Below, in pieces: positions 25,641-34,291 of a DNA stretch of 64,000 nt. Each line of letters begins with the position of its first letter. The stretch's first letter is position 1. The stretch comes from Silvibacterium acidisoli (GTDB lineage: Bacteria; Acidobacteriota; Terriglobia; Terriglobales; Acidobacteriaceae). Where the stretch lies: the NCBI GenBank assembly GCA_022870745.1, contig CP085323.1, forward strand, positions 2,480,001-2,544,000, in the 5' to 3' direction. The notes under the pieces are model-generated. The model was not told where the DNA came from and did no database searches. It saw only the letters and a list, made by a program, of their open reading frames with translations. The position numbers were made by a program, and so were the translations under genes.

Positions 25641-26381
25641 TTGCACGACGATCCGAGTAATGGCGCGGCTTCAATCTCAATCTTCGGAACCGAAAAGATT
25701 CTAACGGGGCATGCTCAGCGCATAAGTCTGCCCAAGGGGGCTGCGATACGTCAGCATCCTGAAACTCCCCGCTTTGCGCATGTATTGTTGTCTGGTCTCA
25801 TCGCAACATCTCTCCGTTTCAAAGAAGGTAGATCCGTATTCACCCGGGTGCAGTCAGCAGGCGATCTCATTGAGATCGACCACGTGCTGGGTTGCTATCA
25901 GGCAGATACCGTGAGTCGAGTGCTTATTCCCGGCGTAGCCGTGCGCATTCCATTTGCAACCCTGCAATCCACGATTGAAGAAGATGCCGGCTTAAGGAAG
26001 GGCCTGCTTCGTTCGCTTGGTCAACGCGTGCTTGAAGCGGAATGTTTGTCTGCGTGTAACCTGGTGCATCCACTGGAGCAACGGCTTGCGCGGTATCTCC
26101 TCGACATCGCGCAAAGGATGAACGTAATCTCCATTCCGCTGACACAAGGGCAACTCGCGCAACTGCTGGGGGTGCGACGTACTTCCATCGTTTTCACCGC
26201 CGGAGAGTTGCGCAGAAAGAAGCTGATCGATTTTCGCCGGGCCTCCATCCTGATCCAGGACAGCCTGCAACTTGAGCAGGCGGCTTGCGATTGTTATCGG
26301 AAGATCGCTAACTATCGGGTGGTGGATGCAGGGGCTTCGGCATCAGGCGATCTCGCCCTGGCTGAACAGCAGGTTGCGTAG
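25641..26381 (+). CDS. Crp/Fnr family transcriptional regulator
   Basis: A 246-residue regulator. The N-terminal beta roll includes RISLPKGAAIRQHPETPRFAHVLLSGLIATS, and the winged helix contains LTQGQLAQLLGVRRTSIVFTAGELRRK as HTH. Start is TTG 25641, with GAGGAG at 25628-25633 and 7-base spacing. The C-terminus carries two Cys residues (AACDCYRK), but no four-Cys Fnr cluster is apparent. It ends the signalling block; its ligand and targets are unknown. Confidence 0.82.
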   Translation: MHDDPSNGAASISIFGTEKILTGHAQRISLPKGAAIRQHPETPRFAHVLLSGLIATSLRFKEGRSVFTRVQSAGDLIEIDHVLGCYQADTVSRVLIPGVAVRIPFATLQSTIEEDAGLRKGLLRSLGQRVLEAECLSACNLVHPLEQRLARYLLDIAQRMNVISIPLTQGQLAQLLGVRRTSIVFTAGELRRKKLIDFRRASILIQDSLQLEQAACDCYRKIANYRVVDAGASASGDLALAEQQVA

Positions 26382-27243
26382 ACAAGTGCGCTCCTGGAGC
26401 GTAGTGATCCATGGACTTCATGTTTCTCTACGCTGGATGAAGAGCAGTATTTTTTCGATATCTATGAAGTGCCGGAAACAAGAAAGCTGCACGCCGTTCT
26501 TGCCATGCATCAATTCATGGATGCACAGCCTCTCAAGGCAGGACCTGGCGTTGCTTATCGAACAAACAAGTTATCTCGCAAAATCGTCTTCTGCGATCGC
26601 CGAGGACGGGCAGGCAATTGTCCGGATTAGTCGTTCGAGGATTCTCGAATCGTGGATTTGCCTTTCGCAGTCCGTTTCGATTCTAAGCTGGCGTCTGGAT
26701 CAAAACGGTGAAGAGATTAGTGCTTGATCATGGCTGTGAAATATCTCACGTGACCGGGTAAGCGCTATAACGCAAGTTGCCTGCGGTAATGCTCCTGTCG
26801 ATATGAGTTAACTCTTCAGGAATGTTTTGTCTCTCATGCTTAAAACAGGGTAAGTCCCCAGTATTTTTCCATTTTGCTGCTTACTAAGATCGCGACACAT
26901 GGTGAGCCTCCCCCAGTCTCATTTCCTTACCACTGTTTCGCGTTGGTTGGATCGACCGAGCAGACTACGTTCCGTGTGCATCGAGTTGTCGAACTGCTGT
27001 GTTGCTGTTTCTGCAGCAGGCAATAAGAACGGCTATATGCGGCCGCTGGAAGACAACGAACACTCAGATCGCTGAAACTTCCTGGCTGGAAGCAGTTCAC
27101 CATGAGTCTGGCCGTCAGTGACTGCGGCCAGGTAGGGCTAAGTTTCTGGAGATGGATAGGGCTCCCGCATTGTAAGTGGCACTCAGGCCTTCGCTGGCCG
27201 TCCCTTCCGTACGGCCAGCACTTTTTGCCGAATCGGAGAAGTT
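26382..27243. other. Long stretch without a convincing gene
   Basis: About 860 bases hold no reading frame with recognisable protein character and a good start. The crp frame stays open for 82 codons after its stop and reads plausibly (LDEEQYFFDIYEVPETRKLH) but has no start; the +1 frame continues similarly to 26727 (IEQTSYLAKSSSAIAEDGQ). This might be a frameshifted remnant. A dyad AGGG-TAAGT-CCCC lies at 26847-26859. Nothing else is seen. Confidence 0.4.
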
Positions 27244-27528
27244 ATGTTCGAAACCCTCGCCGTATTTTGCCTGCGTTACGAAACACCCAACGAGATCATT
27301 CAGCGTGTCGTCTATGTCGAGAAATACGATGGGGCTTACGACCTTGTGATTGCGCAGGCTCCCAGGAAGAAAGACGCACGCCACTTCACAGATCCTTGTT
27401 TCATCGGGAAAAAGGAAAAATTTGTGTCCGGCCATGAAGCGATGGTCAACGCGGAGAGCCTCGTCGACTGCTATCAGAAGCAGGGCTGGCTGCTGGTAGG
27501 CGGCAACCTCGAACAGCTGGCGAATTAG
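27244..27528 (+). CDS. Small hypothetical protein
   Basis: A 94-residue soluble protein starting MFETLAVFCLRYETPNEIIQ. GGAGAAG lies just upstream of the ATG, supporting the start. No signal peptide or known motif is seen; it contains ADL-like alternating strands and a C-terminal QGWLLVGGNLEQL. A hairpin follows 20 bases after the stop. Function is unknown. Confidence 0.6.
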   Translation: MFETLAVFCLRYETPNEIIQRVVYVEKYDGAYDLVIAQAPRKKDARHFTDPCFIGKKEKFVSGHEAMVNAESLVDCYQKQGWLLVGGNLEQLAN

Positions 27529-27547
27529 AGAAGCTAAGGACACGCTC

Positions 27548-27571
27548 CAGGGTAAACGCCCGTTTACTCTG
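27548..27571 (+). terminator. Hairpin after the small hypothetical gene
   Basis: CAGGGTAAAC (27548-27557) pairs with GTTTACTCTG (27562-27571) over ten positions with one wobble and a 4-base loop. The following bases are not a T-run, so it may be a weak terminator. Confidence 0.4.
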
Positions 27572-27706
27572 CGCATCGTAGTTGACTCAAAGACGAAAGC
27601 AACAGCCATTAGCATTCGACCGGTTGATCGAGAGATAACCGGGACTGCAATAGACGATCAGCTCCCTGACCGGCAGTTTACTTACTCATTTGGAAGGGAA
27701 AGTTTC

Positions 27707-27799
27707 TGGCGGAGAGAGGGGGATTCGAACCCCCGATAGAGCTTTAGACCCTATAACGGTTTAGCAAACCGCCGCCTTCAGCCACTCGGCCATCTCTCC
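27707..27799 (-). tRNA. tRNA-Ser (anticodon GCU)
   Basis: Read on the minus strand, the 7-base acceptor stem GGAGAGA pairs with TCTCTCC, followed by G and an encoded CCA. The T-arm is GGGGGTTCGAATCCCCC, the anticodon loop TTTGCTAAA gives GCU, and a long variable arm (about TATAGGGTCTAAAGCTCTA) is typical of class II serine tRNAs. It decodes AGC/AGU codons. Confidence 0.97.
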
Positions 27800-28016
27800 T
27801 GGTTGGACTGACCCAGTATACCGAACTTTTTGCCGAAACCGGCAAGTCTTCTGGGCAACCCCTCCAAGCAGGCGTGTTTTAGGCGTTTCAGGGGCATCTC
27901 CATCGCCCTCGAGGGGGCATCCTAGTTTTTGGTCGACAGGTTTCAAGCATGCACGGCCCGGCGCGGAAGATTTACCGGGCGCCTGAGCCTACGGAATTTC
28001 CTAATGAGGTGCTGCT

Positions 28017-28952
28017 ATGAGCGACAAATATACGGATCAGACTCTAACCGGAACCACCGTCGTTGCCCACTTTGCCGATGGAGAGAGCGCGCATCGCGCC
28101 ATCCTCGAACTGCGTGATATGGGTTTTGACACCAGCACGATCGGCGCCGCTTTTCACAGCAATCCTGGCGGCGGAACCAACGAGCATTTCGACACAATTG
28201 GTAAGGTCGGTTCACACTTCGAAGCTGCGGGAGCAACTTCAGACACCAGCGCCGTTACCCCCAGCGGGCTCGCAACTGGCGCCGGCAGCACTGGAGCGGG
28301 TGCATCCCGCCCCGGACCGATTCCGGGCGGTGGCATCCCGAGCACGCTGCCGCATTCGATTCCGAGCACCATCCCAAGCACGCTGCACCCCGAGTCTGTA
28401 GCGCCTAACACCGCTAAGCCGATTTCTGCGGTTCCTGCCGCGACCGGGGTAAGGGCTGACTGGTCCGACCGCCTCAATCCCATCTTCTCGAGCGAACCCA
28501 CTTCGAGCAGCCGCAAACCGGTTGCCGATCCGGCAAAGGAAGCCAGGAAGGATGAAAAGGCAGCCGTAAGTGCGGCGAAGGCGGAAGAGAAGAGCAAGTC
28601 AGAATTCGGTACCGGCCAGGGCCGTCTTGGCCTCGAGCCGGTTTACCACCCCTATTCGGGAGCCGCATTCGAAACATCTTTTTCCAATATGGGAGCAACG
28701 CAGTCGCACGCGCGCCGCGTTTCCCAGGAACTGAGCCGCGGCGGTGCGGTGGTGACGGTGAACGCCGGTTCACGGCTGGCAGACGCCGAGCAGATCATCG
28801 GCCGGCACAACGGTGTCATTCGCTACGAAGAAGGCAATGCGGTGACGGGCGAGTCCGCTTATAACGCCACCCCGGCTCGCATGGAGCTCTTTGGCGAGAT
28901 GCGTCGCGCCTACCCGCTCGATCCGGAAGCACCTGTCCGTAAGGCATCCTAA
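28017..28952 (+). CDS. YflT-like general stress protein with low-complexity linker
   Basis: A 311-residue soluble protein. The N-terminal lobe (about 12-55) reads TVVAHFADGESAHRAILELRDMGFDTSTIG and matches the YflT/heat-induced stress domain pattern. A Pro/Ser/Thr/Gly-rich linker with IPST repeats spans about 80-140, followed by a charged Lys/Ala region. A C-terminal lobe (about 225-290) again has the alternate pattern GGAVVTVNAGSRLADAEQIIGRHNG. GAGGTG precedes the ATG. A role in stress response is inferred from family resemblance only. Confidence 0.6.
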   Translation: MSDKYTDQTLTGTTVVAHFADGESAHRAILELRDMGFDTSTIGAAFHSNPGGGTNEHFDTIGKVGSHFEAAGATSDTSAVTPSGLATGAGSTGAGASRPGPIPGGGIPSTLPHSIPSTIPSTLHPESVAPNTAKPISAVPAATGVRADWSDRLNPIFSSEPTSSSRKPVADPAKEARKDEKAAVSAAKAEEKSKSEFGTGQGRLGLEPVYHPYSGAAFETSFSNMGATQSHARRVSQELSRGGAVVTVNAGSRLADAEQIIGRHNGVIRYEEGNAVTGESAYNATPARMELFGEMRRAYPLDPEAPVRKAS

Positions 28953-28971
28953 CCAGCTAGTCGCGACACAA

Positions 28972-29000
28972 TGGGCCTGCGCACGCGACGCAGGCCCATA
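28972..29000 (+). terminator. Terminator after the stress protein gene
   Basis: ATGGGCCTGCG (28972-28982) and CGCAGGCCCAT (28990-29000) form a perfect 11-base-pair stem with a 7-base loop, followed by ATTTCTGTTTT. It lies 20 bases after the stop codon. Confidence 0.85.
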
Positions 29001-29047
29001 TTTCTGTTTTCCAGCCTCACACGCCGCGTTACTCTGGAATCCACCTC

Positions 29048-30436
29048 TTGGAGATTCCGGCAGTCACCCGCGTCCCCCAATCCGCACGAAAGCCAGCCAC
29101 AGGACGCCTTCGCATGCTTCCGCTTGCGGCGGCCACCTTCTTCATGGTGTCCGGCGGCCCATACGGTATCGAAGACATCCTCGGAGGCGCGGGTTATCTT
29201 AAAGCGCTCGCCATTCTCGCGATCCTGCCATTCCTGTGGAGTTTCCCGACGGCGCTCATGATGGGTGAGCTCACCAGCGCCATCCCCTGCGAGGGAGGGT
29301 TCTACGTCTGGGTGCGGCGGGCTCTCGGTCCCTTCTGGGGATACCAGGAGGCCTGGCTTTCGCTCTCAGCCAGCATCTTCGACATGGCAATCTACCCCAC
29401 GCTCTTTGTTCTCTACCTGAGCAAGGTTTATCCGGCCTGGACAGCCGGCTGGCGAGGCACTGCGTGGGAGCTGGCGCTGATCGCGGCCTGCTGTCTCTGG
29501 AATCTTCGCGGAGCTCCCGCCGTGGGCAGGGGATCCATCGTGTTGCTGGTTGTCCTGCTGGCGCCGTTTGGCGTTCTCGTGGGGCTTGCCTTCTGGCACG
29601 GCTGGCATCTGACCTCCGACCCGGCATGGAAGTCGCATAGCCCAACCGAAGCAGGACTTTCCACCGCCATCATCGTGGCGCTGTGGAACTACATGGGCTG
29701 GGATAACGCCTCTACCATTGCCCAGGAGGTGGAAAATCCCCAGCGCCAGTACGTCCGCGCCGTCTTCCTGAGCGCGATTGCTGTCGCGGTCATCTATATC
29801 GTTCCATTGCTGGCGATGGGCTATTCGGGATTCACCATCAAGGAGTTTTCGACGGGCTCGTGGGCAGATGCCGCGACCGCTCTCGGCGGCCCGCACCTGG
29901 GCCGGATCATTGCCCTCGGCGGAACGCTTACCGGGCTGGGCATGTTCAATTCGCTGATGATGTCCTACACGCGTCTCCCCGTGGTTCTGGCAGAAGATGG
30001 CATGCTGCCCGCCTTCATGATGCGGCGCAATCGCTACGGAGTTCCCTGGGTAGCTATGATCTTCTGTGCCGTAGCCTGGGCCATGGCGCTTCAGTTCAGC
30101 TTTGAACGGCTGATCTCGATCGACCTGGTTTTGTACGGTGGCAGCCTGATTCTGGAGTTTGTCGCGCTGGTCGTCCTGCGACTCAGGGAACCGGGCCTTG
30201 AGCGCCCGTTCCGTGCAGGAAATCTGCCCACGGCGATCTGCCTCGGCCTGATGCCGACCATGCTGATTGTGTATGCGGCTGTTTCTTCGCGGGACGAGAA
30301 AGTGGGGAAAATCTCGGCCCTGCTCTTTGCCGGGCTCGTCGCCCTGGCCGGACCGGTTTTCTATTCGATATCCCGCCGGCTGTGGGCGCCGCCGTCCGCT
30401 CCGCAGGAGCTTGAGGCGACGTCCTCCGGCGACTGA
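29048..30436 (+). CDS. APC-family amino acid permease
   Basis: An integral membrane transporter of up to 462 residues with about 12 hydrophobic segments. The first helix carries the unwound-helix motif MVSGGPYGIEDILGG, typical of APC amino acid/polyamine permeases, and GWDNASTIAQEVENPQRQYVRA is the conserved cytoplasmic loop. The TTG at 29048 is a weak start; ATG 29114 (MLPLAAATFF) is a reasonable alternative. The substrate is unknown. Confidence 0.88.
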   Translation: MEIPAVTRVPQSARKPATGRLRMLPLAAATFFMVSGGPYGIEDILGGAGYLKALAILAILPFLWSFPTALMMGELTSAIPCEGGFYVWVRRALGPFWGYQEAWLSLSASIFDMAIYPTLFVLYLSKVYPAWTAGWRGTAWELALIAACCLWNLRGAPAVGRGSIVLLVVLLAPFGVLVGLAFWHGWHLTSDPAWKSHSPTEAGLSTAIIVALWNYMGWDNASTIAQEVENPQRQYVRAVFLSAIAVAVIYIVPLLAMGYSGFTIKEFSTGSWADAATALGGPHLGRIIALGGTLTGLGMFNSLMMSYTRLPVVLAEDGMLPAFMMRRNRYGVPWVAMIFCAVAWAMALQFSFERLISIDLVLYGGSLILEFVALVVLRLREPGLERPFRAGNLPTAICLGLMPTMLIVYAAVSSRDEKVGKISALLFAGLVALAGPVFYSISRRLWAPPSAPQELEATSSGD

Positions 30437-30439
30437 AAG

Positions 30440-30982
30440 CTACTTCTTGCTGCTGGCTTCCTTGTTCTTCTGGAAGTTCGCTGCTGCCTTCACGATGTGG
30501 TCGCGGGCATAAGCAGCATCGTGCCATCCATGAATCTCGACGCGCTTACCTTCCAGATCCTTGTAGATGGAGAAGAAGTGCGTGATTTCCTTGAGAATGT
30601 GCGGGTAAATCTCCGAGTAGTTCCAGACATCGGCATAGCGGGGATTGTTCTTACCGACCGCCAGCACCTTTTCGTCGAGAACGCCCTGATCGAGCATTTC
30701 CAGCAGGCCGATCGGCCGGACTTCCATCACGCATCCGGGGAAGCTCGCTGCATCCACGAGCACCAGCACGTCAAGCGGGTCGCCATCGTCGCTCAGAGTG
30801 GAGGGAATGAAACCGTAATCGCCCGGATAGTGGACGGGAGAATAAAGATTGCGATCCAGCCGAAAAACGCCCAGCTTCTTGTCGTATTCGTACTTGTTGA
30901 TTCCCTCGGCGGGAATCTCAATGACCGCTTCAACGACTTCCGGCATCTTCGGGCCGACCGGCAATTCTAAATAATTAACCAT
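30440..30982 (-). CDS. ppa: Inorganic pyrophosphatase, family I
   Basis: A 180-residue soluble enzyme hydrolysing pyrophosphate to phosphate. The active-site signature DDGDPLDVLVL is present, along with EIPAEGINKYEYDKKLGVFRLDR and YPGDYGFIP. Length matches bacterial hexameric enzymes. It is convergent with the permease (3-base gap) and divergent from purS. Confidence 0.97.
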   Translation of the reverse strand: MVNYLELPVGPKMPEVVEAVIEIPAEGINKYEYDKKLGVFRLDRNLYSPVHYPGDYGFIPSTLSDDGDPLDVLVLVDAASFPGCVMEVRPIGLLEMLDQGVLDEKVLAVGKNNPRYADVWNYSEIYPHILKEITHFFSIYKDLEGKRVEIHGWHDAAYARDHIVKAAANFQKNKEASSKK

Positions 30983-31047
30983 GCTCTTCCTGTTTTGGAA
31001 TTTTAGCCCTGACGGTGGTAACCGTGCAGGGGAGAGTTCTCAGAGTT

Positions 31048-31053
31048 TATAAT
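31048..31053 (+). promoter_or_regulatory. Consensus -10 box of purS, probably leaderless
   Basis: A perfect TATAAT ends 8 bases before the purS ATG and no Shine-Dalgarno sequence lies between. Transcription would begin at or next to the ATG. No good -35 is visible. Confidence 0.5.
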
Positions 31054-31061
31054 CGGGCACG

Positions 31062-31313
31062 ATGAAGGCTCATGTCTATGTAACGCTGAAGCGAACCGTC
31101 CTCGATCCCCAGGGACAGGCAATCCATAACGCATTAAAGAAGATGCAATACGCAGAAATCGAGGATATACGTCAGGGAAAATACTTCGTGTTAACGCTGG
31201 GTGATTCTCTTGACGCAGTGGCGGCGAAAAACGAAGTGGAGCGTATTGCCCGGGAAGTTCTAACCAATCCCGTGATCGAGGAATTTACGTTTCATCTCGA
31301 GGACGGCGAGTAG
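31062..31313 (+). CDS. purS: Phosphoribosylformylglycinamidine synthase subunit PurS
   Basis: An 83-residue protein that bridges PurL and PurQ in the FGAM synthase complex of purine synthesis. The sequence MKAHVYVTLKRTVLDPQGQAIHNALKKMQY and the middle IRQGKYFVLTL match PurS. Its partners PurQ and PurL are not adjacent here. The stop at 31313 is followed by an uninformative leader of ychF. Confidence 0.93.
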   Translation: MKAHVYVTLKRTVLDPQGQAIHNALKKMQYAEIEDIRQGKYFVLTLGDSLDAVAAKNEVERIAREVLTNPVIEEFTFHLEDGE

Positions 31314-31482
31314 TTCCGCTGGCCCCGACTTTCCTGTCGTATCCCTATAATAAAGTATAGAAACCGCAGAGGTCTGGCTGCTTTTCACACCGGCGCGCCC
31401 GCGCGCGTCTTCAACCTCGCGTGCCGGTGTAGTCTCGCCTCCTGCCCGGCCGTCTTGAAGTCTTAAACAGAAGGAACCTGGA

Positions 31483-32580
31483 ATGCCTCTCAATTGCGGA
31501 ATCGTCGGCCTGCCGAATGTGGGCAAGAGCACTATTTTTAACGCCCTCACGTCGGCCAAAGCCGTTGCCGCGAACTATCCCTTCTGCACCATCGACCCCA
31601 ACGTAGGTGTCGTCACGGTTCCCGATCCGCGCCTCGATAAGATCGCGCAGCTCATCCAGCCGAAGAGCCTCGTTCCTACGACGATGGAGTTCATCGACAT
31701 CGCCGGCCTCGTCGCCGGGGCCAGCAAGGGAGAAGGGCTGGGCAACCAGTTCCTCGGCCACATTCGCCAGACCGACGCGATCGCGCATGTCGTCCGCTGC
31801 TTTGAAGATGACAACGTCATCCACGTAGCCGGCGGCGTCAACCCTCTGCACGACATCGACGTCATCAATACCGAACTGCTGCTCGCCGACCTTGACACCG
31901 TCGAGAAGCGCTTCCAGAAGGTCGAGAAGGCCGCCCGCAACACCAGCGACGCCAAGGTGCTGGCTGAGGCCTCCGGGCTCAAGAAGCTGCTCGAAGCCTT
32001 GCAGGAGGGCAAGCCTGCCCGGACCGTGGAGCTGGCCGACGAGGAAAAGATCAGCGCCCGCGACCTGCACCTGATCACCGCCAAGCCGATGCTCTACGTC
32101 GCCAATGTCGACGAAGCCGGCCTCCACGGCGAAAACAAGTACGTAGCGATGGTCGAGAAGCGCGCACAGGAAGAGAACGGCCAGGTCGTCCGCATCTGCG
32201 GTGCGATGGAGTCTGAAATTGCACTGCTCGAGCCGGAAGAGCGTAACGAGTTTCTGAAGGAAATGAACCTCGAAGAGCCGGGCCTGAACCGCCTGATCCA
32301 TTCGGCCTACCGGCTGCTCGACCTCTTCACCTACTTCACTGCGGGAGTGCAGGAAGTCCGCGCCTGGACGATTCGTCGCGGCACCAAGGCTCCCGGAGCG
32401 GCGGGCGTTATCCACTCGGACTTTGAGCGTGGCTTCATCCGCGCCGAAGCTTATAGCTGCGAAGACCTCTTCGCGCTGGGCAGCGAACAGGCCGTGAAGG
32501 AAAAGGGACTCTACCGCTCCGAAGGTAAGGAATACGTCGTCCGTGACGGCGACATCCTCTTCTTCAAGTTCAACGTGTAA
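31483..32580 (+). CDS. ychF: YchF/Ola1-type nucleotide-binding protein
   Basis: A 365-residue Obg-family P-loop protein that usually prefers ATP and is linked to ribosomes and stress. Motifs: P-loop GLPNVGKSTIFNAL, switch regions TIDPNVG and DIAGLVAGASKGEGLGNQFL, and the G4-equivalent NVDE in YVANVDEAG. The C-terminal TGS domain ends AYSCEDLFALGSEQAVKEKG. AGAAGGAA precedes the ATG. Confidence 0.97.
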   Translation: MPLNCGIVGLPNVGKSTIFNALTSAKAVAANYPFCTIDPNVGVVTVPDPRLDKIAQLIQPKSLVPTTMEFIDIAGLVAGASKGEGLGNQFLGHIRQTDAIAHVVRCFEDDNVIHVAGGVNPLHDIDVINTELLLADLDTVEKRFQKVEKAARNTSDAKVLAEASGLKKLLEALQEGKPARTVELADEEKISARDLHLITAKPMLYVANVDEAGLHGENKYVAMVEKRAQEENGQVVRICGAMESEIALLEPEERNEFLKEMNLEEPGLNRLIHSAYRLLDLFTYFTAGVQEVRAWTIRRGTKAPGAAGVIHSDFERGFIRAEAYSCEDLFALGSEQAVKEKGLYRSEGKEYVVRDGDILFFKFNV

Positions 32581-32625
32581 TTTTTCTTCAAGGTTCTAAG
32601 ACAAAATCCTGTTGCTTCAAAGCTC

Positions 32626-32653
32626 AAACGCCTTCCGGTGACGGAAGGCGTTT
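32626..32653 (+). terminator. Terminator after ychF
   Basis: AAACGCCTTCCG (32626-32637) and CGGAAGGCGTTT (32642-32653) form a perfect 12-base-pair stem with a GTGA loop, followed by TGCTGTTT. Confidence 0.88.
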
Positions 32654-32783
32654 TGCTGTTTCGCATCCAAACAGTTTGAATGCGCATTGCATTTTCAAGT
32701 CTCGACTGAAGTATCGAGGAGAAAAGCATCGGAAATTCGCGGTAGGCTTGTGTTTTCAATTTTCACGGGGCAGGAAACCAGCT

Positions 32784-34076
32784 ATGAATCGTCGCAGTTT
32801 TCTTCGGACGGCTACCAGCACCACCATCGCCGGTTTTACTGCGGCCGCTGCACCGCAGACCAGCGATCAACATCAGCAGGGGCGCGATCAGCAGGCTCGG
32901 GCCGGGGATGCGCCCGCCGGACTTTATGGCCCTTCCGCAACGGAAGCGCATTTCACGGAGTCCCGTCTTCGTGCCGCACTTGGTCTGGATAGCCCGGGCG
33001 GCAAACTTCGGAAGCCATCTGTTGAAGTCGTCGTTTTCAATTTTCCCAGCTGGCATTCCTCTCCGTATATGGAAGCGCGATTTGGCAAAGGCTGGACTGA
33101 ATGGGACACCCTTCGCAATGCACGAACTCTTTTTCCGGGTCACACGATGCCGCACTATCCGCTGTGGGGCTACTTCAACGAAGCGGACCCTGAGTGGTCT
33201 GCCCGCGAGATCGATCTCGCCGTCGCTCATGGTATCCATGCCTGGATGATCGATTGGTACTGGCACGAGGGCACGCAGTTCTACCATGAGCAGATCGAGC
33301 AGGGTCTTCTGCGCGCACCCAACCGTGACAAGCTGAAGTTTGCCGTCATGTGGGCTAATCATGACTGGAAGAATGTCTATCCGGCTCGTTCGCCCAACGA
33401 TGCAGCCATCCTGCTGCCACAGGTGCACACACTTCCCGATTTCGATCGCGTCGCCAACTACTGCGCCGAGCACTATTTCAAGGAACCGAACTATCTCCGC
33501 ATTGACGATGCGCCCGTCTTTGCCATCTTCGACTGCGCCAAAATCATCGACCAGCTCGGCATCGGTGGTTTGCAGGAAGGCCTGGAGCGCATGCGCAAGC
33601 GCGCTCATGCCCTGGGTTTTCCCGCCCTTCATCTGCAGACTGTCGGCGGCTACGGCCGTTATGCCAGTCAGCTCCGCACCTTCGGCTTTGACAGCGCAAC
33701 GGAATACGGAGCCTTCGGCTGGACCTACGGTTCGAGACCTCCCGGCTCACGAACCCCATACGGCATCGGAGCCTTCGAGGCAGCGAAAGGCTGGGCCGAT
33801 AAGCACAATAGCCTGCCGCTCCCGTTCTTTCCCTGTGCCCAGGTGGGCTGGGATGACAGCCCGCGCTTTGAAGACTTCGCCGCCATTGCCATCAACCGCT
33901 CTCCCGATCAGTTCGAATGTCTCGTTCGCGCCGCACGTCACAGCGTAGCTGATGCAAAGCGGCCAATTATCTACGTGACCTCATGGAACGAGTGGACTGA
34001 AGACCACGTTCTCCTTCCCGACTCCATCTGGGGTTACAGCTACCTCGAAGCGCTGCAACGCGCGGCCCACGATTAA
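32784..34076 (+). CDS. Tat-exported WbsX/GH99-like glycan enzyme
   Basis: A 430-residue protein beginning with a Tat signal, NRRSFLRTATSTTIAGFTAAAA. The mature part shows the WbsX/GH99-like pattern: VVVFNFPSWHSSPYMEARFGKGWTEWDTLRNA, HYPLWGYFNEADPEWSAREIDLAVAHGI and late TSWNEWTEDHVLLPD. WbsX proteins are called glycosyltransferases, but the fold is that of endo-mannosidase-type hydrolases, and Tat export argues for an extracytoplasmic hydrolase. ATG 32784 has AGGAAA upstream; the longer frame would bury the signal peptide. Confidence 0.82.
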   Translation: MNRRSFLRTATSTTIAGFTAAAAPQTSDQHQQGRDQQARAGDAPAGLYGPSATEAHFTESRLRAALGLDSPGGKLRKPSVEVVVFNFPSWHSSPYMEARFGKGWTEWDTLRNARTLFPGHTMPHYPLWGYFNEADPEWSAREIDLAVAHGIHAWMIDWYWHEGTQFYHEQIEQGLLRAPNRDKLKFAVMWANHDWKNVYPARSPNDAAILLPQVHTLPDFDRVANYCAEHYFKEPNYLRIDDAPVFAIFDCAKIIDQLGIGGLQEGLERMRKRAHALGFPALHLQTVGGYGRYASQLRTFGFDSATEYGAFGWTYGSRPPGSRTPYGIGAFEAAKGWADKHNSLPLPFFPCAQVGWDDSPRFEDFAAIAINRSPDQFECLVRAARHSVADAKRPIIYVTSWNEWTEDHVLLPDSIWGYSYLEALQRAAHD

Positions 34077-34255
34077 GCCTCACGCTTGTGCAGATTCCAG
34101 ACTTCAGCAAAATCGCTCGCTGTATCTTCAGGGCGTCTCATCTGTGCCATGTTAGTCCCCGCAGCCACGGATGTTAAAAGCGCCCCACGCAATAACAAGT
34201 ACTTTTCATAAGACAAATCCAGCTGAATCGGCCGGCTGATCTCTGTTGTAAACAT
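34073..34255 (-). CDS. Possible small protein
   Basis: A 60-residue frame overlapping the previous convergent stop by 4 bases and starting 36 bases from the divergent peroxidase. It reads LDLSYEKYLLLRGALLTSV in the middle, which looks helical. No ribosome-binding site is visible. It may be spurious. Confidence 0.25.
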   Translation of the reverse strand: MFTTEISRPIQLDLSYEKYLLLRGALLTSVAAGTNMAQMRRPEDTASDFAEVWNLHKREA

Positions 34256-34291
34256 GCAGGAGCGCCCGGCCAGGATAGGTATACTTCAGGC

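Noticed and set aside
26272-26727. 151-codon frame overlapping the end of the Crp/Fnr gene
   Set aside because: Its first third is a shadow of the regulator, it has no ribosome-binding site and no recognisable domain.
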